Positions 16,205 through 24,735 of a DNA stretch of 64,000 nt are shown here, piece after piece. The stretch spans positions 1 through 64,000 of the forward strand of contig NZ_JAYGJO010000011.1 in the NCBI RefSeq assembly GCF_035013185.1, read 5' to 3'. How positions within the stretch are numbered: position 1 is the stretch's first letter; every line of letters begins with the position of its first letter. A program made the position numbers and the translations under genes. This DNA is from Acerihabitans sp035013185 (GTDB lineage Bacteria; Pseudomonadota; Gammaproteobacteria; Enterobacterales; Enterobacteriaceae). The notes below the pieces were generated by a model. It was not told where the DNA came from and made no database searches. It worked only from the letters and a program-made list of their open reading frames with translations.

Positions 16205-18095
16205 TCTCAAACGCGGCGGCAGGACGATACTGAAATCCGCCGTCTGTAGCCTAGGCCTGCCCTTGCTTTTGGTCGCCAAGACCGCCGCGGCCAAAGGCGA
16301 TGCGACTCTTTCGGCAAGCGGCGTTATCGGGCAGGTGTTCGACACGGTCCGCCCCGTGACGGAGGCCGGGCTTCACGGTTTTTTTCAGTTATTGGGCAAT
16401 CAGCCCATCGCGTTCGTCATGCTGGCACTTGCCCTGGGCACACTGATCGGAAAGTTCAGCATCAAGACCATCTCTCTCGGGTCTACAGCAGGTACGCTGC
16501 TGGTCGGGATCGCGATATCGATGATCGCCGAAGCGTCCTTTAACATCACCTATGCTATTCCAGGTATTCTGTCGTCCTTCATGCTGCTGCTCTTCATGTA
16601 TGCCCTTGGGCTTAAGGTCGGGCCGCAGTTCTTTTCAGGTCTCAGAAAAGGCGGTTTGGCGTTCGTCTGCATCGGACTCATCGTCTGGAGTCTGAACTGG
16701 GTCATCTGCTATTTTGGGGCAAAGTTGGTCGGCCTCGCGCCGGGTTATGCAACCGGGCTGATCTCGGGAAGCTATACCATCACAGCGATCTTGGGCGTCG
16801 GGCAAGGCGCACTGGCCAGCGGAGCCTATACGCCGCCGGCGGGCATGACGGTCGAAGAAGTCGGTGCAAACATGGCAGCCGCATATGCGATCAGCTATGT
16901 TCTGTCCACGGTGGGTATTATACTGCTGATCCGCTATCTTCCACGCATCTTCGGCCATGACGCTGTCGCCGACGCAAAACTGGCGGAGGCAGAGTTCAGC
17001 GGTGGTGCTATACACCCCGTGCCAGGTGCACCCGGTGCATTGACCATGGGTTTTTCTCCCTTCGGTGTTCGCGCTTTTGCCGTCACACACAAAAGGTTCA
17101 TCGGTCGCACGGTGTCGCAACTGGCTGAAGATTTTCCCGAAGTGCCCATTTTGCGCGTCATACGGGACGGCGAGATTGTTGACCTGGCCAGTGACCCATC
17201 GGTGAAGAAGAATGATGTCGTTACCGTGCGTGCGGATGTGGACAAACTTATTCTGGAAGAAGGCGAGCTGATCGGCCCGGAATCCGATGACTCGCAGGCC
17301 CGTAACATCCCGATGGAGGTTGCCGATGTGCACATCGGTTCACACAAACTATCGGGGCAAAGCTTGTCGGAGCTTGGTCGGATCATGCCGGGCGGTGTCG
17401 CCGTACGAGCCCTGTTCCGTGGCGGTACCGAACTGCCTCTCGGACCCAAGAGTGATGTCCGGTTCGGCGACGTACTGCGACTGAGTGGTCCAGACGTGGC
17501 ACTCAAGAAAACCGCAAAGCAGCTGGGTGGGCATGCCATCCTACCAACCATGAAGTCCGAGGTGCTTTACCTCGCGTTCGCCATGTTGGCGGGCTATCTG
17601 GTGGGTATCGTCACGGTTACGATTTCAGGCATCCCCTTTGCACTCGGCACATCAGCCGGGGTGATCATGGCGGGCGTAGGAGTGAGTTATTTCCGAAGTC
17701 GAAATCCCGACTTCGGGGGCCCAGTGCATGAAGGCGCGCGGAGCTTTCTTCAGGATTTCGGTTTGAATGCCTTTGTCGCCGTCCTTTCGGCTAACGTTGG
17801 TCCCAAGGTCATTTCCGCCCTTGGCGGGGATACGATCCTATGGCTGGCGCTGATCGGTGTTGCCGGAGCACTAGTACCGCCGTTCGTGGCTTTCTGGGTC
17901 GGTATAAAGATTTTTGGCCTGAATTCGATCATCGCCGATGGTTCCGCAACGGGTGCCAGAAACAGTACACCTGGCTTAAATGCGATCATGGAGGAGTCCG
18001 GCAGTTCCGTTGCTGCCATTCCTTATCCGGTTAGCTATGCGTTAACGACTGTACTTGCTCTGATTGGCGGCTACATATCGATGATACTGTCCTGA
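16197..18095 (+). CDS. AspT-family antiporter (YidE/YbjL duplication) with TrkA-C domains
   Basis: A 632-residue membrane protein. A leader-like hydrophobic N-terminus is followed by about five membrane segments (residues 60-250), two RCK/TrkA-C soluble modules (about 285-360 and 385-450), and a second membrane block (450-632) ending with the SATGARNSTPGLNAIMEESG motif of the aspartate-alanine exchanger family. It overlaps the gadB stop by eight bases. AspT-type exchangers swap a dicarboxylic amino acid for its decarboxylation product and generate a proton motive force. Next to gadB the likely reaction is glutamate in, GABA out, replacing the usual GadC. It is longer than the roughly 540-residue Tetragenococcus AspT. 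Substrate is inference from context. Confidence 0.85.
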   Translation: MVDLKRGGRTILKSAVCSLGLPLLLVAKTAAAKGDATLSASGVIGQVFDTVRPVTEAGLHGFFQLLGNQPIAFVMLALALGTLIGKFSIKTISLGSTAGTLLVGIAISMIAEASFNITYAIPGILSSFMLLLFMYALGLKVGPQFFSGLRKGGLAFVCIGLIVWSLNWVICYFGAKLVGLAPGYATGLISGSYTITAILGVGQGALASGAYTPPAGMTVEEVGANMAAAYAISYVLSTVGIILLIRYLPRIFGHDAVADAKLAEAEFSGGAIHPVPGAPGALTMGFSPFGVRAFAVTHKRFIGRTVSQLAEDFPEVPILRVIRDGEIVDLASDPSVKKNDVVTVRADVDKLILEEGELIGPESDDSQARNIPMEVADVHIGSHKLSGQSLSELGRIMPGGVAVRALFRGGTELPLGPKSDVRFGDVLRLSGPDVALKKTAKQLGGHAILPTMKSEVLYLAFAMLAGYLVGIVTVTISGIPFALGTSAGVIMAGVGVSYFRSRNPDFGGPVHEGARSFLQDFGLNAFVAVLSANVGPKVISALGGDTILWLALIGVAGALVPPFVAFWVGIKIFGLNSIIADGSATGARNSTPGLNAIMEESGSSVAAIPYPVSYALTTVLALIGGYISMILS

Positions 18096-18189
18096 AAAAG
18101 AGAACCGTCTGCTGCGGCTTGACGCCCCCCTGCAGGCGGTTAGCGGGGACTTGGCCGAGCAGTCCCTGCCCCAAGACCACTAGCAAGGC

Positions 18190-18478
18190 ATGGAGTCGGT
18201 TATCGGCGGCATCGTGGTCTTTTTTTTTTACCGGCATGATACCCAGGATGAACACCCACTCGAACAACATGTGACAGCCGTTGGAGGCCGAAGCAGCGAC
18301 CTCCTTGAGCCTGGTCAGCGCCTATGTCCTGACCCGCATGGCAGCCGTGGGCGCCGTTATCGGGCTGTTGATGGCTGTTTGTATCGGCTGGGGCATCTAT
18401 ATTGACGGCGTGAAAATCAATCTTTCCTGTTTTTTCAGTTTTACCAGCGGGTTCTTGTGGTGGTGCTCGACGAGATCT
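18190..18478 (+). pseudogene. Remnant of FTR1-type iron permease (C-terminal part)
   Basis: The plus strand reads TGMIPRMNTHSNNM, an in-frame TGA, QPLEAEAATSL, then a membrane segment and GWGIYIDGVKINLSCFFSFT. The pattern of Mxx-M-x-H followed by GWxIYxGGVKxNLSxFFxxT is characteristic of the C-terminal half of FTR1/EfeU high-affinity iron permeases. The N-terminal half with the REGLE motif is missing, there is an internal stop and a frame change, and the sequence ends abruptly at the lpxT coding region. Confidence 0.6.
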
Positions 18479-19166
18479 TACCGGGTAAGTGACGCTCAAT
18501 CGCTTCGATCAGAGGGTCGCTGGCAAGGGGCAATAACCACCAACTCAATCCCACTAAAACGATGGAAACAGAACCAACAATGATATCCGTCAGCCAGTGG
18601 GCACCGATCATGATTCGTGGTAAAGAGAACACAACGGTGATAAGCAGACTTATTGCGAACACTTTACCGCCAAAATAGCGCAACATAAAGGCGGAAAAAA
18701 CCATCAACATCATACCGTGGTCGCCGGGAAAACTGTCGCTGGAACTGTCCTTGGTCGGAAAACCGGTCAGTTCACTGACACGGTTGATACCCTCGAAATA
18801 CAGTGTAGGACTGACATGTTGTACCGGAAGTGCATGTCCCAGTTGGTTCAGCACCAATGCAGTCAGCAGCATGACCACCCCGATTGCCAACATATGGCGC
18901 CGCCCACTTGAGTCGCGTGTTGCATAGAGGGACAGATACAACACCCCCATGACCAACAGAGAACACCCATCAAAGGCTCGATTGTTGGTAAGCGCCACCA
19001 GTTTAAGAAATACAGGACTGGTGACCAGATGCTGGTTGAAATAGAAGAAGGTGTTTTTATCTATGACAAACCAGAATCCATGACCCATGGGTAAATACCA
19101 GGAAAAAAACAGAATAATACCCACGCTATTTAATAGCAATATGAGTAAAAGATTACGTTTTGACAT
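18441..19166 (-). CDS. lpxT: Lipid A 1-diphosphate synthase (PAP2 family), altered C-terminus
   Basis: A 241-residue inner-membrane PAP2 enzyme closely resembling E. coli LpxT (YeiU): LTNNRAFDGCSLL, NRVSELTGFPTKDSSSDSFP followed by GDHGMMLM, and PRIMIGAHWLTDIIVGS are shared nearly word for word. LpxT transfers a phosphate from undecaprenyl pyrophosphate to lipid A in the periplasm. The phosphatase motifs SFPGDHG and the R-x6-H-x3-D motif are intact. ATG 19164-19166 is preferred over 19181. The last native-looking residues are LPGK; after that the tail (ISSSTTTRTRW) is encoded by DNA belonging to the FTR1 remnant, so the stop codon was acquired from the neighbouring insertion. The tail change probably does not remove activity. 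Confidence 0.9.
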   Translation of the reverse strand: MSKRNLLLILLLNSVGIILFFSWYLPMGHGFWFVIDKNTFFYFNQHLVTSPVFLKLVALTNNRAFDGCSLLVMGVLYLSLYATRDSSGRRHMLAIGVVMLLTALVLNQLGHALPVQHVSPTLYFEGINRVSELTGFPTKDSSSDSFPGDHGMMLMVFSAFMLRYFGGKVFAISLLITVVFSLPRIMIGAHWLTDIIVGSVSIVLVGLSWWLLPLASDPLIEAIERHLPGKISSSTTTRTRW

Positions 19167-19256
19167 AGGAATTAATAACATTTTTGTAATGCTTGTTGGT
19201 AGAGAATTATACCTATTTCCGTATCGTAACCATGATCATTTCTTGCCATATCGCCC

Positions 19257-19400
19257 GTGTGGCACGTAAAGAACAGCTACCTGATAGAGGATTTTTTTAG
19301 CCGGAAAATCGTTGGCGCCGAGGTCCACAAAAACAAAAGTGACGAGCACGCCGCCGATCTGTTGCAGCGAACTGTATCGGAGCGACGTAGCATCGCCCCC
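19257..19400 (+). pseudogene. IS3-family transposase (OrfB) remnant
   Basis: The plus strand reads NSYLIEDFFSRKIVGAEVHK followed by NKSDEHAADLLQRTVSER, the catalytic-core stretch of IS3-type OrfB transposases. The following HSDNG-like region is scrambled by frameshifts and both ends are absent. It is a dead insertion-sequence fragment beside lpxT. Confidence 0.65.
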
Positions 19401-19682
19401 CTGCGCTTTCCCTTGGCAGCGGATGACTGTACGCCGAATTCATCCAGACACTTAGCCAGGTTTGTTTATCTATTGCTCTGAGGGTGATGAGTAATTAACC
19501 CAATCATTGAATATATAACTTGAAAAACCCAGGTGTAGCGGCGTTGACAGATCATGCACCTCGACTTGTGCCATTTTTCCAATTGCGTTGAAGCATGCGC
19601 CCAACAGTACGTTATTTTCTTCGTGAAGCATCCCCGTTACTCCAGTATAAAAACAGTGGGCATAATGCCCACTGGAAAATAA
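19401..19682. other. Intergenic, no feature recognised
   Basis: About 280 bases between transposase debris and the decarboxylase operon end. I see no gene; a short interrupted stem around 19660-19676 (gtgggcataatgcccac) may act as the terminator of the decarboxylase operon. Confidence 0.4.
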
Positions 19683-19913
19683 TTATGACTTCGCTAAAAG
19701 AGGGGGAATGGCCGGCACTTCAGGTGCATTATCAATATCCTTTTGCGTCATACGGAAAGCCTCCGGATAATGTTCGCGCTGAGTCCGGCGTTCAGGTTCG
19801 GTATCGCGCCAGGTATACAAACAATGCTGGCATTGATATACCGTCCAAATACCGGTTACTGGCGATTTGGCCATGACTTCAATCTGTTCATCTGCACAAC
19901 GTGGACATATCAT
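19683..19913 (-). CDS. Non-oxidative hydroxyarylic acid decarboxylase, subunit D
   Basis: A 76-residue protein of the BsdD/VdcD/EcdD type. The N-terminal CPRC and a later CQHC pair look like a zinc knuckle, and TVYQCQHCLYTWRDTEPERR is the family core. It is last in a B-C-D operon and starts 11 bases after the large subunit stops. The subunit is needed with the UbiD-like subunit for decarboxylation of 4-hydroxybenzoate, vanillate or protocatechuate-type acids in related bacteria, though its exact role is unclear. Confidence 0.88.
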   Translation of the reverse strand: MICPRCADEQIEVMAKSPVTGIWTVYQCQHCLYTWRDTEPERRTQREHYPEAFRMTQKDIDNAPEVPAIPPLLAKS

Positions 19914-19924
19914 ATTTATTCTCC

Positions 19925-21352
19925 TTAATTACGATTGGCCAGAAGAGCGGTCAATTTCTCCACCCAAAGCCCGGTTTCAGGCAGGTCTTTCACCGGCTGG
20001 CTGTAATGTCCACGCTTATCGGGCGCGACAGGTGTAGTGGCGTCAATGATCAGCTTGTCGGTGATGCCTGCGGGGCTTGAGCCAGGATCGAGTTCCAACA
20101 CTGACATGTTGGGTAGTTGCACCAGATCGCCCGCCGGATTCACTTTTGACGAGAGTGCCCACATGACCTGCGGCAGGTTAAACGGATCGACATCCTCATC
20201 CACCATGATTACCATTTTCACATAACCCAGACCATGTGGCGTAGTCATCGCACGCAGTCCTACCGCCCTGGCAAAACCACCATAGCGTTTTTTGGTGGAG
20301 ATAATCGCCAATAGACCATGGGTATACATCGCATTAACCGCTTGCACCTCAGGGAATTCCGCTTTCAATTGCTGATAGAGAGGCACACAGGTTGCCGGCC
20401 CTATCAGATAATCAATTTCAGTCCAGGGCATGCCGAGATAAAGAGATTCAAAAATCGGCTTGGTGCGATATGAAATTTTATCGATACGCACCACCGCCAT
20501 ATTACGTCCACCCGAGTAGTGGCCGGTGAATTCGCCGAAAGGCCCTTCAATTTCACGTTTACGCCCTTCGATCACACCTTCAAGAATGACTTCCGAACCC
20601 CAGGGCACATCGAAGCCGGTAAGTGGAGCGGTAGCGATAGGATATGGACGTTCACGTAACGCGCCGGCCATTTCATATTCCGACTGGTCATATTTAAGCG
20701 GTGTAGCACCCATCAGAGTGATAATGGGATCATTGCCCAATGTAATCGCAATGGGCAAATCTTCACCCCGCTCTTCCGCTTTATGCAGATGCAAAGCGAT
20801 GTCATGCATCGGCACCGGCTGCAAACCCAGCTTACGTTTGCCTTTGACTTCCATGCGGTAGATACCCACATTCTGTTTGCCGAAGTGATTCGGGTCGAGC
20901 GGATCACGGGTAACCACACAAGCTTTGTCGAGATAGAAGCCACCATCGCCATCGTTCAACCGAAACAGCGGCAGAATGTCGAACAGGTTAATGTCTTCAC
21001 CGTCCACCACATTTTCTGCCCAAGCTGGGTTTTCGCGACGCTCCGGTGCTACTGGAAAATTATCCCAGCGACGGATGAATTCATCGATCTGCTGCTTCAC
21101 CGGTGCATTAAGGGGCAACCCTAGTGCGATAGCATGATTTTGCCATGAGCCAATGGTATTCATGACAACATGTGCATCCCTGAATCCACTGATGTTAGTG
21201 AACGAAAGTGCCGGCGCGCCTTCGCCGATACGGCCAGTGGCGTTGGCCGCCGCTGCAATATCGGGCTCAGCCTGTACCTCTTCGCTGATGTTGAGCAATT
21301 GTCCCTGCTCATCCAGCGCCTTTAAATAACTACGCAGATCATCAAATGCCAT
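19925..21352 (-). CDS. Non-oxidative hydroxyarylic acid decarboxylase, large subunit (UbiD family)
   Basis: A 475-residue UbiD-family enzyme, the same length as the E. coli O157/Klebsiella EcdC and KpdC proteins. It begins MAFDDLRSYLKALDEQGQLL and contains the UbiD stretch GPFGEFTGHYSGGRN and DVDPFNLPQVMWAL. Such enzymes need prenylated FMN, supplied by the UbiX-like protein encoded two bases upstream in the operon. Reaction: decarboxylation of a hydroxybenzoate (4-hydroxybenzoate, vanillate, protocatechuate or gallate) to the phenol, probably for detoxification of plant phenolics. The substrate cannot be read from the sequence. Confidence 0.92.
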   Translation of the reverse strand: MAFDDLRSYLKALDEQGQLLNISEEVQAEPDIAAAANATGRIGEGAPALSFTNISGFRDAHVVMNTIGSWQNHAIALGLPLNAPVKQQIDEFIRRWDNFPVAPERRENPAWAENVVDGEDINLFDILPLFRLNDGDGGFYLDKACVVTRDPLDPNHFGKQNVGIYRMEVKGKRKLGLQPVPMHDIALHLHKAEERGEDLPIAITLGNDPIITLMGATPLKYDQSEYEMAGALRERPYPIATAPLTGFDVPWGSEVILEGVIEGRKREIEGPFGEFTGHYSGGRNMAVVRIDKISYRTKPIFESLYLGMPWTEIDYLIGPATCVPLYQQLKAEFPEVQAVNAMYTHGLLAIISTKKRYGGFARAVGLRAMTTPHGLGYVKMVIMVDEDVDPFNLPQVMWALSSKVNPAGDLVQLPNMSVLELDPGSSPAGITDKLIIDATTPVAPDKRGHYSQPVKDLPETGLWVEKLTALLANRN

Positions 21353-21354
21353 TT

Positions 21355-21954
21355 TTAATCCTTATGTCTCAAGTCATTATTCAATTTTGAATCTCGCAGC
21401 CCCTGCCAGCGCTGCGCTTTGGGATAATCGAGGCCGAACTGATCGAGAACGCGTGCAACAATGTGGTCGGTCACATCCTCAATGGTTTCGGGATGGTTAT
21501 AAAAAGCGGGCATAGGGGGGACTATCGCCACCCCCATACGTGACAAGGCCAGCATGTTTTCCAGATGAAGGGTGCTGAGAGGCGTTTCGCGGGGAACCAG
21601 GACAAGCTTACGTCCCTCTTTTAATACCACATCTGCAGCGCGCCCGATGAGGCCATCGGCATAACCGGCACGGATACCGGCCAGGGTTTTCATACTGCAA
21701 GGAATAATGATCATACCGTCGGTGTGAAAAGAGCCTGACGAGATTGACGCCGCCTGGTTTGCCGGGCCGTGCACCACATGGGCCATATCAGCCACATCAC
21801 GGGCACTGTAGGGTGTCTCAAGCTCAATAGTGGTTTTGGCCCACTTCGATATGACCAGATGGGTTTCAACCTGAGATATCAATTTAAGCGCCTTTAACAA
21901 GGCAATGCCTAAGGGCGCACCTGTCGCGCCAGTGATCCCAATAATTAGCCTCAT
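21355..21954 (-). CDS. Flavin prenyltransferase of hydroxyarylic acid decarboxylase (UbiX-like, subunit B)
   Basis: A 199-residue flavoprotein beginning MRLIIGITGATGAPLGIALL, the UbiX/Pad1 FMN-binding start. It also has IIPCSMKTLAGIRAGYADGL and LVPRETPLSTLHLENML, which line the prenyl-FMN site. It makes prenylated FMN for the UbiD partner encoded directly downstream. ATG 21952-21954 fits the family N-terminus; the reading from 21987 would add an unlikely leader running through an operator. First gene of the operon, divergent from a MarR regulator. Confidence 0.92.
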   Translation of the reverse strand: MRLIIGITGATGAPLGIALLKALKLISQVETHLVISKWAKTTIELETPYSARDVADMAHVVHGPANQAASISSGSFHTDGMIIIPCSMKTLAGIRAGYADGLIGRAADVVLKEGRKLVLVPRETPLSTLHLENMLALSRMGVAIVPPMPAFYNHPETIEDVTDHIVARVLDQFGLDYPKAQRWQGLRDSKLNNDLRHKD

Positions 21955-21970
21955 GGCATCTCCCACATAT

Positions 21971-21986
21971 TGTTCGTATAAGAACA
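21971..21986. promoter_or_regulatory. Palindromic operator, copy 1
   Basis: Near-palindrome tgttcgtataagaaca just upstream of the decarboxylase operon start. Its core is the exact reverse complement of copy 2 at 22041-22054. Likely binding site of the divergently encoded MarR protein. Confidence 0.6.
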
Positions 21987-22040
21987 AAAATCCACCATAA
22001 CCCGTTATCGCGTGACAAACAAGCTAGCCATGAAAAAAAA

Positions 22041-22054
22041 GTTCTTATACGAAC
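22041..22054. promoter_or_regulatory. Palindromic operator, copy 2
   Basis: gttcttatacgaac, identical on the opposite strand to the core of the copy at 21971-21986. The centres are about 69 bases apart in the region between the divergent decarboxylase operon and marR-type gene. Confidence 0.6.
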
Positions 22055-22166
22055 TTGATGGCAATATTTTACTCACTCACGAATGACTCAATCAGGCAGG
22101 TATTGCCGTAGCCACCACTTTTTGCGATGGTATGGCCACAGTTTGAATTGATGAAGTCACGCGACA

Positions 22167-22589
22167 ATGACAAAAGTTCTCGGAAATATTCCATTTCACC
22201 TGATGCGACAGCTTTTCCAGGAACATACTTCGTTATGGCAAAAGTTACTGCCTGAACTCACTAAGCAGCAATATGTCGTGCTCTGTGTCGTCGCCGAGCA
22301 GCCGGGAATTGAACAGATGGATTTGATTGATGCGGCGCTCAGCACCAAAGCCACGCTGGCTGAAATGCTAAAGAGGATGGAAAAAAAAGGTCTGTTGATA
22401 AAACGCCAAAGTGCCGATGACAAACGCCGACGTTTTATCTTTCTGACCCCGGAAGGACTGCAGGCATTGCAAAGTGCCCGTCCGGTGGCCATCGGTATTG
22501 ACGCTGCGTTTTTGTCACGGATTTCTGCCGACCAACGCGATGACCTGGTGTGTCTGTTACAGGCCATGTTAGCGGGGGAAAATACCTAG
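22167..22589 (+). CDS. MarR-family transcriptional regulator
   Basis: A 140-residue winged-helix regulator. The DNA-binding part includes LTKQQYVVLCVVAEQPGIEQ, LIDAALSTKATLAEMLKRME and the wing QSADDKRRRFIFLTPEG. The C-terminal helix completes the usual dimer domain. It is divergent from the hydroxyarylic acid decarboxylase operon, and two identical palindromes lie between them, so it very probably represses the operon and releases DNA on binding a phenolic acid. This matches the known arrangement in enterobacterial decarboxylase loci. Confidence 0.9.
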   Translation: MTKVLGNIPFHLMRQLFQEHTSLWQKLLPELTKQQYVVLCVVAEQPGIEQMDLIDAALSTKATLAEMLKRMEKKGLLIKRQSADDKRRRFIFLTPEGLQALQSARPVAIGIDAAFLSRISADQRDDLVCLLQAMLAGENT

Positions 22590-22805
22590 GAATCTTCGCA
22601 CAAGTCCCGCGGCGTATCCTCGCAGCAAGTTGATTCCCTAGCCCTTGTTAGATCACCTGTTTCCATAGCGCTGACCCGCGTGCGGAACGACTAACATGTG
22701 ACGATGTAAACCAAGTTGCATTAAAATGACACGTCCCACCGGTAGCAGGAGAACAGGTTTTTATAACCCCTCCCGCCTTAGAGGAAGGAGAGGCTTTTCA
22801 CCTCA

Positions 22806-24533
22806 TTATTCAATTCCAAGCTGCTGCATAATCCATTCGATATCGGCGCGAATCTGCTGCTGCAATGCGGGTTTTTGATGTTTGGTCTTGCGTGTCAATT
22901 CACTTTCTAATTGCTGTTCGAGCGCGCACAGGCGTGCCAACAGCAGGTCTTCGTCAAACGCAGCGGTCGGGGCGTCGATAGAACCTGTAGGCTGACGGGT
23001 CTGCTCCCACTGAACAGCCGTTTTCCCGCCGAGCAGTGCGTAAACCGGCTCAAGCTGATGCCACTCATCCAGTTTTTGTTCATGCACCAGCCAAAAACGA
23101 TTGCAGCTGTTTTCGATGAGCGCCCGATCGTGGCTCACCAGGAGCACGGCTCCGGCAAAATCACGCAGCGTTTCGGCCAATTCCTCTTTGCCCGCCATGT
23201 CCAGATGATTAGTGGGCTCATCGAGCAGTAACAGCGAGTATTTCGCCAGCGTCAGCCCAACAAACAGTAGGCGGGATCGCTCACCGCCGCTCAGTGAACC
23301 CACCTTCTGCTGATGGCGTAAATAAGGAAAGCCGGCACCGATCAGCGCCATTTTCCGTTGTTCTTCGGTTAATGGTGCAAAGGCACTTAGCGCATCGCTG
23401 AGACTGTCGCTATCCTTGAGTTGCTGCAGGCCCTGATCGTAATAACCGACGACAGTACGAGGGTGCCAATTCACACCCAGTCTCCCCTTGCCGATTGAAC
23501 GCCAAAGCAGACGCAGCAGCGAGGATTTCCCACAGCCATTGCGGCCCATAATGGCAATGCGATCGCCGCTTTTTACCTGCAGATTTTTCAGAGAAAATAG
23601 CGAGGTTGTCCCCCTGGCGGGACTGACGTCGAGCGCAGTCAGTGCCAGCACACGGTCTGCGTCCAGGCGTTCACCCAGCAGATTTAAGCGCCACACATTC
23701 GCCGCGACCAACGGCGTTTGATCATCTTTCATACGGTCGATTTGCTTTTCCATCTGTTTGGCTTTGCGGGCCAGGCCTTCGTTATCGTACACCTTGCCCC
23801 ATAGCGCCAGACGGCTGGCACTTTTCTCCACCCTGTTGATTTCCCGCTGTTCGGCGTGACGTCGCTCAGCATCGGTTTTATCACGGTGCGCCAAAGCCTC
23901 TCTGGCCTCGCTGCAACGCAGGCTAAAATAGTGCAGCGTTTTATCACGCAGGATCCAGGTACTGTTAGTGACGCTGTCCAGTAATACCGCATCATGTGAG
24001 ACCAAAATAAAACTGCCATTCCACTGTTGCAGAAAATCGCCCAGCCACAACAGCGTGGGCAAGTCCAGATGGTTGCCGGGTTCATCAAGCAACAGTAAAT
24101 CTGGCTCGAGGATCAGCGCTCTCGCAAGCATTAAACGGGTATGTTGGCCACCGCTTAGCGTTGATACCACCTGTGACCAGCAGGACGGCTCAAAGTCCAG
24201 TGTGGCAAGCAATCGCTCGGCCCGCCAGCTTTCGCTAATACGCTGATTTTCTGGCAAACGCTCAACGATGACCTCAAGCAGTCCGCTGGCTTTTAGCGAC
24301 GCAGGCAGGTGCTGTTCGATGGTCGCCAACTGGCAGTGTCCTGAGCGAATTACGCTGCCGGTGGTGGGAGGCAAATTACCGTTAAGCAGGTTGAGAAAGG
24401 TGCTTTTCCCGCTGCCGTTGTGGCCGATTAACCCTACCCGGTCACCTTTTTTCAGGTTGAAGGAAACCTCAGTCAGCAATGGACCGAACGGCGTCTCATA
24501 AGAGACAGATTGGGCTGATAATAATGTGCTCAT
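22806..24533 (-). CDS. ABC-F family ATPase (ribosome-associated), possible antibiotic-response protein
   Basis: A 575-residue protein with two ABC domains and no membrane segments. Domain 1 has Walker A GHNGSGKST, signature LSGGQHTRLMLARA and Walker B LLLLDEPGNHLD, with Gly where most members have Thr. Domain 2 has GRNGCGKSS, LSGGERSRLLF and LLLLDEPTNHLD. The linker (residues about 195-285) is charged and helical, as expected of the ABC-F P-site-interacting element. ABC-F proteins act on the ribosomal E site, rescuing stalled ribosomes or displacing antibiotics. A leader peptide and stem-loops upstream suggest induction by ribosome stalling. It resembles the enterobacterial stand-alone ABC-F group rather than Uup, YheS, YbiT or EttA, but I cannot name it. 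Confidence 0.88.
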   Translation of the reverse strand: MSTLLSAQSVSYETPFGPLLTEVSFNLKKGDRVGLIGHNGSGKSTFLNLLNGNLPPTTGSVIRSGHCQLATIEQHLPASLKASGLLEVIVERLPENQRISESWRAERLLATLDFEPSCWSQVVSTLSGGQHTRLMLARALILEPDLLLLDEPGNHLDLPTLLWLGDFLQQWNGSFILVSHDAVLLDSVTNSTWILRDKTLHYFSLRCSEAREALAHRDKTDAERRHAEQREINRVEKSASRLALWGKVYDNEGLARKAKQMEKQIDRMKDDQTPLVAANVWRLNLLGERLDADRVLALTALDVSPARGTTSLFSLKNLQVKSGDRIAIMGRNGCGKSSLLRLLWRSIGKGRLGVNWHPRTVVGYYDQGLQQLKDSDSLSDALSAFAPLTEEQRKMALIGAGFPYLRHQQKVGSLSGGERSRLLFVGLTLAKYSLLLLDEPTNHLDMAGKEELAETLRDFAGAVLLVSHDRALIENSCNRFWLVHEQKLDEWHQLEPVYALLGGKTAVQWEQTRQPTGSIDAPTAAFDEDLLLARLCALEQQLESELTRKTKHQKPALQQQIRADIEWIMQQLGIE

Positions 24534-24552
24534 GGTTTATTCCAGAATTACA

Positions 24553-24589
24553 GGCATTAGAATGCCCGTCGTCAAAAAACGCTGACGAC
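24553..24589 (-). promoter_or_regulatory. Stem-loops in the ABC-F leader mRNA
   Basis: Two hairpins near the start codon: gtcgtca/tgacgac (24568-24574 with 24583-24589, loop containing a T run) and ggcatt/aatgcc (24553-24566). The gcattc at 24597-24602 on the mRNA could pair alternatively with the aatgc arm, allowing two mutually exclusive folds. Confidence 0.45.
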
Positions 24590-24639
24590 AACCCGGAATG
24601 CAAAAGGGAAGTGCGGGGGTTAACGCTTCAGTTATCTTC

Positions 24640-24683
24640 GCTCAAGCAGGGTTATCGCAGCACGAGGCCGGAAACGCTTGAGC
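24640..24683 (-). promoter_or_regulatory. Leader-peptide stem-loop (attenuator arm)
   Basis: Perfect 8-bp inverted repeat gctcaagc (24640-24647) and gcttgagc (24676-24683). The upstream arm is within the leader reading frame and the stop codon (24652-24654) lies in the loop, so a stalled ribosome would open this stem. Confidence 0.5.
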
Positions 24684-24735
24684 AAGGGTGATTACCAAAG
24701 AAGTGTGAATATTCAATCAAATCACACAACAGCAT
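24652..24735 (-). CDS. Leader peptide upstream of ABC-F gene (27 aa)
   Basis: A 27-codon frame, MLLCDLIEYSHFFGNHPCSS then VSGLVLR, with an excellent ribosome site (AAGGAGG, six bases before the ATG). It ends 118 bases before the ABC-F start. Antibiotic-induced ABC-F and methyltransferase genes often carry such leaders: drug-stalled ribosomes in the leader change the mRNA fold and switch on the main gene. The peptide itself is unknown to me; the assignment rests on the ribosome site, position and the stem-loop overlapping its 3' part. Confidence 0.55.
   Translation of the reverse strand: MLLCDLIEYSHFFGNHPCSSVSGLVLR

Noticed and set aside
18441..18480. Frame-shifted continuation of the FTR1 remnant reading VLVVVLDEILPG.
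   Set aside because: The last residues coincide with lpxT codons for LPGK on the other strand, so the similarity beyond about 18478 is fortuitous.
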